From NCBI GenBank assembly GCA_014380505.1, contig JACMJT010000191.1:1-8202 (forward strand): DNA of 8,202 bases. Reading direction: 5' to 3'. Positions 5,529 through 8,202 of the stretch are shown here, in pieces. Source of the stretch: Hyphomicrobiales bacterium. GTDB lineage: Bacteria > Pseudomonadota > Alphaproteobacteria > Rhizobiales > Aestuariivirgaceae. The position numbers and the translations under genes were made by a program. The notes under the pieces were generated by a model that was given only the letters and a program-made list of their open reading frames with translations, was not told the DNA's origin and ran no database searches. Numbering within the stretch: the stretch's first letter is position 1; each line of letters opens with the position of its first letter.

Positions 5529-6536
5529 GTGACCGGCGTCTCGCAGACGTGGGTTTCGCGGCTAGCGCCTTACAGATTCCCCGATAACCGGCGAGCTATC
5601 TTCGAAATCGCCGTAACCTTGCTGCCGTTCATCGCCATGTGGGTTTCGACGTGGGCCCTGTTGCAGGTAAGCCCCTGGCTTGCGCTTCTTGCGGCCATTC
5701 CGACGGCGGGACTGATGGTGCGGCTGTTCATGATTCAGCACGACTGCGGCCATGGCGCCATGTTTACCTCGCGCCGGGCCAACGACTGGGTGGGCCGTGC
5801 CGTTGGCGTGTTGACGTTGACGCCCTACGATCACTGGCGCCATTCGCACGCGCTTCACCATGCGGGCTCAGGCAATCTCGACCGGCGCGGGATGGGTGAC
5901 ATAAACACATTGACCATAGCCGAGTATGCGGCGCTCGGATGGCGGGGCCGTCTGAGATACAGGCTCTATCGCCACCCCCTCGTCATGTTCGGGCTCGGGC
6001 CCGCCTATCTGTTCATCTTGCGGCACCGGTGGCCGTCGGGTGCGATGAAACTGGGGCGCCAGCCATGGCTGAGCGCGCTGTCGACGAATCTTGGAATCGC
6101 CGTCATTTCCGCCCTGTTGATCTACCTGATCGGACTTCCGGAATTTCTTCTGGTGCAGTTGCCGATCGTCGTCATCGGCGCATCGGTGGGTGTCTGGCTG
6201 TTTTATGTTCAGCACCAATTTGACAGGACCCATTGGGAGCGGGACGAAAACTGGAGCCACGAAACCGCAGCACTCCATGGCAGTTCATACTACGCGCTGC
6301 CGCGCCCGCTCATGTGGATCACCGGGAACATCGGCATCCATCATCTGCATCATCTTTCGGCCCGCATTCCCTTCCACCGGCTGCCGCGGGTTCTGAAGGA
6401 TCATCCGGAATTGAGGGACGTGGGCCGCGTGACGCTATGGCAAAGCCTCATGTGCGTCCGCCTGACACTTTGGGATGAGGATACCAAGCAGCTGGTATCA
6501 TTCCGGGACGCACGGCGACGGGCAGCTTTGTCTTAA
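5529..6536 (+). CDS. Membrane fatty acid desaturase, Delta12-FADS-like
   Basis: A 335-residue integral-membrane di-iron enzyme that puts a double bond into the acyl chains of lipids, raising membrane fluidity. The three His boxes are intact: HDCGHG (71-76), HWRHSHALHH (102-111) and HHLHH (271-275); H229 in YVQHQFD is a further likely ligand. After box 2 the signature G.LDRRGMGD (115-124) and TLTIAEY (127-133) is typical of the Delta12-like group, which also includes other regioselectivities, so the bond position is not settled. Likely membrane segments are at about 26-47, 48-68, 152-165, 185-203 and 207-227. The start is a GTG at 5529; the frame has a stop just upstream (5502) and no ATG before residue 37, but the ribosome-binding site is weak. 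The gene is divergent from the cold-shock gene and its stop overlaps the stop of the convergent 6533-6757 gene by a few bases. Cold induction is plausible from context only. Confidence 0.95.
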   Translation: MTGVSQTWVSRLAPYRFPDNRRAIFEIAVTLLPFIAMWVSTWALLQVSPWLALLAAIPTAGLMVRLFMIQHDCGHGAMFTSRRANDWVGRAVGVLTLTPYDHWRHSHALHHAGSGNLDRRGMGDINTLTIAEYAALGWRGRLRYRLYRHPLVMFGLGPAYLFILRHRWPSGAMKLGRQPWLSALSTNLGIAVISALLIYLIGLPEFLLVQLPIVVIGASVGVWLFYVQHQFDRTHWERDENWSHETAALHGSSYYALPRPLMWITGNIGIHHLHHLSARIPFHRLPRVLKDHPELRDVGRVTLWQSLMCVRLTLWDEDTKQLVSFRDARRRAALS

Positions 6537-6757
6537 GTCGCCGAGCGGGTAATCGAACGGATCGATCCGCGATCACGGCCCGACACATCGGAAATCTTGC
6601 GATCCTGGGCCATGATCACCGTTTTTGCATGGGCATCGCCCTCGTGGTCCGATATTTCCGCGGCCGAAACCCGCCGGCGGGAACTTCTGGTGCCATCCTC
6701 ATAGACAACGTCGAACAGGACGATGCTGTCGTCGATGCGGGGTTTCTTCTTGGCCAT
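6533..6757 (-). CDS. Small conserved-type hypothetical protein (74 aa)
   Basis: Function unknown. The protein starts MAKKKPRIDDSIVLFDVVYE, followed by DGTRSSRRRVSAAEI (21-35), then a His/Asp segment (37-44), AQDRKI (50-55) and a basic Ser/Arg end. The LFDVVYEDGTR..RR beta-hairpin with an acidic helix and an AQDRKI helix resembles small proteins annotated as hypothetical in Hyphomicrobiales. It has no signal peptide, membrane segment or known catalytic motif. A GAGGAG Shine-Dalgarno lies 8 bases before the ATG, inside the end of the upstream gene. That gene's stop and this start share a base (TAATG), so the two are probably translationally coupled. The stop codon overlaps that of the convergent desaturase, leaving no room for a terminator between them; antisense overlap of the transcripts is expected. 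Confidence 0.8.
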   Translation of the reverse strand: MAKKKPRIDDSIVLFDVVYEDGTRSSRRRVSAAEISDHEGDAHAKTVIMAQDRKISDVSGRDRGSIRSITRSAT

Positions 6758-6930
6758 TAAGGCTGCTCCTCTGTGTCCGGCGCCGAAGCGGTTTCAGCAT
6801 CCGTCATGGGACGATCCTGTTTGCGTTGCGCCGACTTTTCATCCCGCCGCAACTGCTTTTCGAGCGCTTTGCGGGCCTTGGCGCGGGCGCGGTTCGTCCG
6901 GTCCTGATTATAGTTCGGCGGAAATGCCAT
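6757..6930 (-). CDS. Very small basic hypothetical protein (57 aa)
   Basis: Function unknown. The protein begins MAFPPNYNQDRTNRARAKAR and continues as a highly charged helix (K/R/E-rich, about 12-40, including KALEKQLRRDEK at 21-32) before an acidic, probably disordered tail (43-57). I recall similar MAFPPNYNQ proteins as hypotheticals in rhizobia. The start at 6930 is chosen over an upstream in-frame ATG at 7026 because GGAG lies 8 bases before it, the family motif begins there, and the longer form would cross the inverted repeat at 6988-7015. It is the first gene of a two-gene unit and overlaps the next gene by one base. Its positive helix could bind nucleic acid or ribosomes; this is a guess from composition. 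Confidence 0.75.
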   Translation of the reverse strand: MAFPPNYNQDRTNRARAKARKALEKQLRRDEKSAQRKQDRPMTDAETASAPDTEEQP

Positions 6931-6955
6931 GGCTGTCGCTCCGAATTCCGCGCCC

Positions 6956-6983
6956 CTATAACAGTTCATTCGGTAAACACCAA
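6956..6983 (-). promoter_or_regulatory. Possible promoter of the two-gene minus-strand unit
   Basis: On the minus strand TTGGTG (6983-6978), 16 bases, then TTATAG (6961-6956). A start near 6949 would leave a leader of about 20 bases containing the Shine-Dalgarno. The inverted repeat at 6988-7015 abuts the -35 on its upstream side. Confidence 0.4.
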
Positions 6984-6987
6984 GTGC

Positions 6988-7015
6988 TGGCGCAAAAAGG
7001 TCGCTATTTGCGCCA
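6988..7015. promoter_or_regulatory. Perfect 9-bp inverted repeat, candidate operator
   Basis: TGGCGCAAA (6988-6996) and TTTGCGCCA (7007-7015) are perfect complements separated by 10 bases. The pair sits between two divergent small-gene units, next to the likely minus-strand -35. The 19-base centre-to-centre spacing, nearly two helical turns, suits a dimeric regulator on DNA. A hairpin in a plus-strand leader is the alternative. Confidence 0.55.
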
Positions 7016-7035
7016 CGAAGGCGCATAACAGCGCC
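7009..7035 (+). other. Alternating complementary arms in the plus-strand leader
   Basis: TGCGCC (7009-7014) can pair with GGCGCA (7020-7025). The GGCGC part (7020-7024) can instead pair with GCGCC (7031-7035), and the first arm can instead pair back to the inverted-repeat half at 6988-6996. Four arms with mutually exclusive pairings therefore end 6 bases before the Shine-Dalgarno of the 7051 gene. GC-rich sequence gives such short pairings by chance fairly often. Confidence 0.35.
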
Positions 7036-7050
7036 AGAGCAAGAGGCACC

Positions 7051-7257
7051 ATGACAGCAGCGCGGTTTTCAGCGGGGCAATCCCTGCATCTTCTGAGAGA
7101 TCTGCGTTCGCCAAAGGGTCAGGCCGACGGGCTTTACACGATTGTTCGCGTCATGCCGAACGAGGGCTTGGAGCCGAGTTATCGCATCAAGCACGACTTC
7201 GAAGCCTTTGACCGGATCGTGACGGAAAGCCAGTTGGCCGAGCCAGAAAGGAATTAG
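7051..7257 (+). CDS. Small conserved-type hypothetical protein (68 aa)
   Basis: Function unknown. It begins MTAARFSAGQSLHLLRDLRS, then a predicted beta-rich segment LYTIVRVMPNEG (28-39), YRIKHDFEAFDRIV (44-57) and TESQL (58-62). The pattern F..G..L.L followed by G.Y.IVR..P and YRIK......RIV.ESQL looks like a small SH3-like barrel and matches hypothetical proteins I recall from alphaproteobacteria. The start at 7051 is chosen because AGAGG lies 4 bases before it; the frame is open far upstream but that extension overlaps two genes on the other strand. One base separates its stop from the next ATG, and that gene's Shine-Dalgarno lies in its last codons, so the pair is very likely co-translated. 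Confidence 0.8.
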   Translation: MTAARFSAGQSLHLLRDLRSPKGQADGLYTIVRVMPNEGLEPSYRIKHDFEAFDRIVTESQLAEPERN

Positions 7258-7258
7258 G

Positions 7259-7687
7259 ATGAGCCTGTCGAAAGCAACTCCAAACCGAAAGCCCGATCAC
7301 AAATTCGGACTAACGGACCATCATGGCCGCAACGACGCGCTGAGAAAGAGCCGCGTTGCCCACGAGGAGGCGCAGAAGGCCGCGGGACTGTGGGGCGAAA
7401 TGTCGGTGGGCGTCATCGAGCGCAACGGCGCCACGTTCGTTCATATGTGGAAGGGCGTGTCGCTGACGGATGTGTTCAAGCTGGCCGCTAAGCGGCCCAA
7501 GGAGATTTCGAAGCCGGACCACGAGGCGCTCTGCGCCTGGCTGAAGGCTGGCCGCTACGAAGGTTTCAAACACAGCATCTCGGCGTGGAATGTGAATGCC
7601 GCCGAAGCCGAGCGCATCAAGCTCGAAATCATCTCGCGGCTGGCGGCGGACGGCACACGGGTCGTCAATCCTCCGGCGGATGGCTGA
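7259..7687 (+). CDS. Hypothetical protein (142 aa), possible degenerate GIY-YIG-like C-terminus
   Basis: I do not recognise this gene with confidence. It encodes a soluble protein with a basic, His-rich start (KPDHKFGLTDHHGRND, 11-26), a helix (27-43), a strand pair (MSVGVIERNGATFVHMW, 48-64), a Lys-rich middle, and FKHSISAWNVNAAEAERIKL (103-122) leading into IISRLAADGTRVVN (124-137). The last part, a helix with EAE followed by G..V.N, resembles the C-terminal end of GIY-YIG nuclease-like domains, but the GIY and YIG strands themselves are not seen, so catalysis is doubtful. The Shine-Dalgarno AAAGGA lies within the end of the preceding gene. GC content is high and like its neighbours. It converges with the gene ending at 7694, with only 6 bases between the stops. 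Confidence 0.75.
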   Translation: MSLSKATPNRKPDHKFGLTDHHGRNDALRKSRVAHEEAQKAAGLWGEMSVGVIERNGATFVHMWKGVSLTDVFKLAAKRPKEISKPDHEALCAWLKAGRYEGFKHSISAWNVNAAEAERIKLEIISRLAADGTRVVNPPADG

Positions 7688-7693
7688 GCCAAT

Positions 7694-8202
7694 CTAGGAT
7701 ACGCGGACGCCAAGCTGAGGCAGAGTTATCTTGTAAGCATCAAACGCACGAGAGAAATTTTCAACGGCCTCAATGTTAGAGAATTGGTATTCTTCCCGAA
7801 GTCCTCCTGGACTTGTGAATAGTAGCCGACCATAGAGGCAGACCGGAATGCGATAGTTGCCCTTAAAGCGGAGATCGGGTGAACCGTTTTTGTTCACTTT
7901 TGCCCATGTTTCGTGAACTACCTTAGCATCAGCCGGAACAGCGTCTTCTTCGACGAACTGAACACTACGGAAATCGAGGGAGATTTCACGGATATCTATC
8001 AGCGCGAATTGACCATCCCTGCGCGGCATTAGAGCTACACTGGGATAAACTAGGATGTCTTCGCCGTTGGCATTCCCAAAACTCAGCGCGCGTCCGTCAA
8101 ACTGCACAAGTTCGGAACCGCCGAAGTCTAAGATCACGTTCCTTCGCATTATCGTGCGAGCGGCGAAGGATTGTTCAACAGCGCGATCAGAATCAAATTC
8201 AG
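7694..8202 (-). CDS. Hypothetical protein, lower GC, 5' end outside window
   Basis: Function unknown. The frame is open from the right edge for 168 codons to a TAG at 7694. An internal ATG at 8149 would give 151 residues, but no Shine-Dalgarno precedes it and the 17 codons upstream (EFDSDRAVEQSFAARTI) look coding, so the true start is probably outside the window. From that Met the protein reads as mostly beta strands: VILDFGGSELVQFDG (5-19), EDILVYPSVALMP (30-42), GQFALIDIREISLDF (46-60), then YRIPVCLYGRLLF (98-110) and a last helix EAVENFSRAFDAYK (127-140). No catalytic motif or membrane segment is visible. Hand counts give 42% GC at 7741-7800 and 45% at 7861-7920, against 67% at 7321-7380 next door, which suggests a different origin. 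It converges with the 7259-7687 gene 6 bases away. Confidence 0.72.
   Translation of the reverse strand, partial: EFDSDRAVEQSFAARTIMRRNVILDFGGSELVQFDGRALSFGNANGEDILVYPSVALMPRRDGQFALIDIREISLDFRSVQFVEEDAVPADAKVVHETWAKVNKNGSPDLRFKGNYRIPVCLYGRLLFTSPGGLREEYQFSNIEAVENFSRAFDAYKITLPQLGVRVS

Noticed and set aside
6625..7050. Long plus-strand extension upstream of the 68-residue gene
   Set aside because: It is antisense to two small genes with good ribosome-binding sites, and the Shine-Dalgarno at 7042-7046 marks the real start.
7694..8149. 151-residue version of the right-edge gene starting at 8149
   Set aside because: No Shine-Dalgarno precedes this ATG and the frame remains open with coding-like residues to the window edge.

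Overview
The window looks like chromosomal DNA from an alphaproteobacterium, most likely of the Hyphomicrobiales (rhizobia and relatives). The reasons are high GC in most genes, a C-terminally extended ribosomal protein S21, a ROSE-type leader on an Hsp20 gene, and several very small genes of a kind often met as conserved hypotheticals in that group. These assignments come from reading the sequence and from memory of the families; no database search was run.

Layout. Positions 1-2860 are on the minus strand: the N-terminal 60% of the translational GTPase TypA/BipA, running off the left edge; an alpha/beta hydrolase; and an exported Tyr- and Lys/Ala-rich protein. A second, shorter exported protein (2942-3352, minus) shares its C-terminal domain and its ribosome-binding leader, so these two genes look like diverged tandem duplicates. 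From 3471 the plus strand carries a heat-shock unit: a possible RpoH-type promoter, a three-hairpin leader ending in a ROSE-like RNA thermometer over the ribosome-binding site, hsp20, and an intrinsic terminator. The minus strand then carries rpsU (S21), a 76-residue conserved-type protein and a cold-shock protein (cspA family) with a structured leader and a terminator. Divergent from the cold-shock gene is a membrane fatty acid desaturase.

Positions 6533-7687 hold four very small or small hypothetical genes as two divergent pairs, 6533-6757 with 6757-6930 (minus) and 7051-7257 with 7259-7687 (plus). The members of each pair abut or overlap by one base. The 120-bp region between the pairs has a perfect 9-bp inverted repeat and a ladder of alternating complementary arms. 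The right edge (7694-8202, minus) holds an unrecognised gene with clearly lower GC, open through the edge, which may be a recent acquisition.

Taken together, the middle of the window (3471-6536) is a temperature-response neighbourhood: chaperone, RNA chaperone, ribosomal protein and membrane-fluidity enzyme, with RNA structures in the leaders of both the heat- and cold-shock genes. No phage, transposon, CRISPR array, rRNA or tRNA was seen. The best candidates for something undescribed are the paired secreted proteins with their shared C-terminal domain, the structured divergent region at 6931-7050, and the unrecognised proteins at 7259-7687 and 7694-8202.
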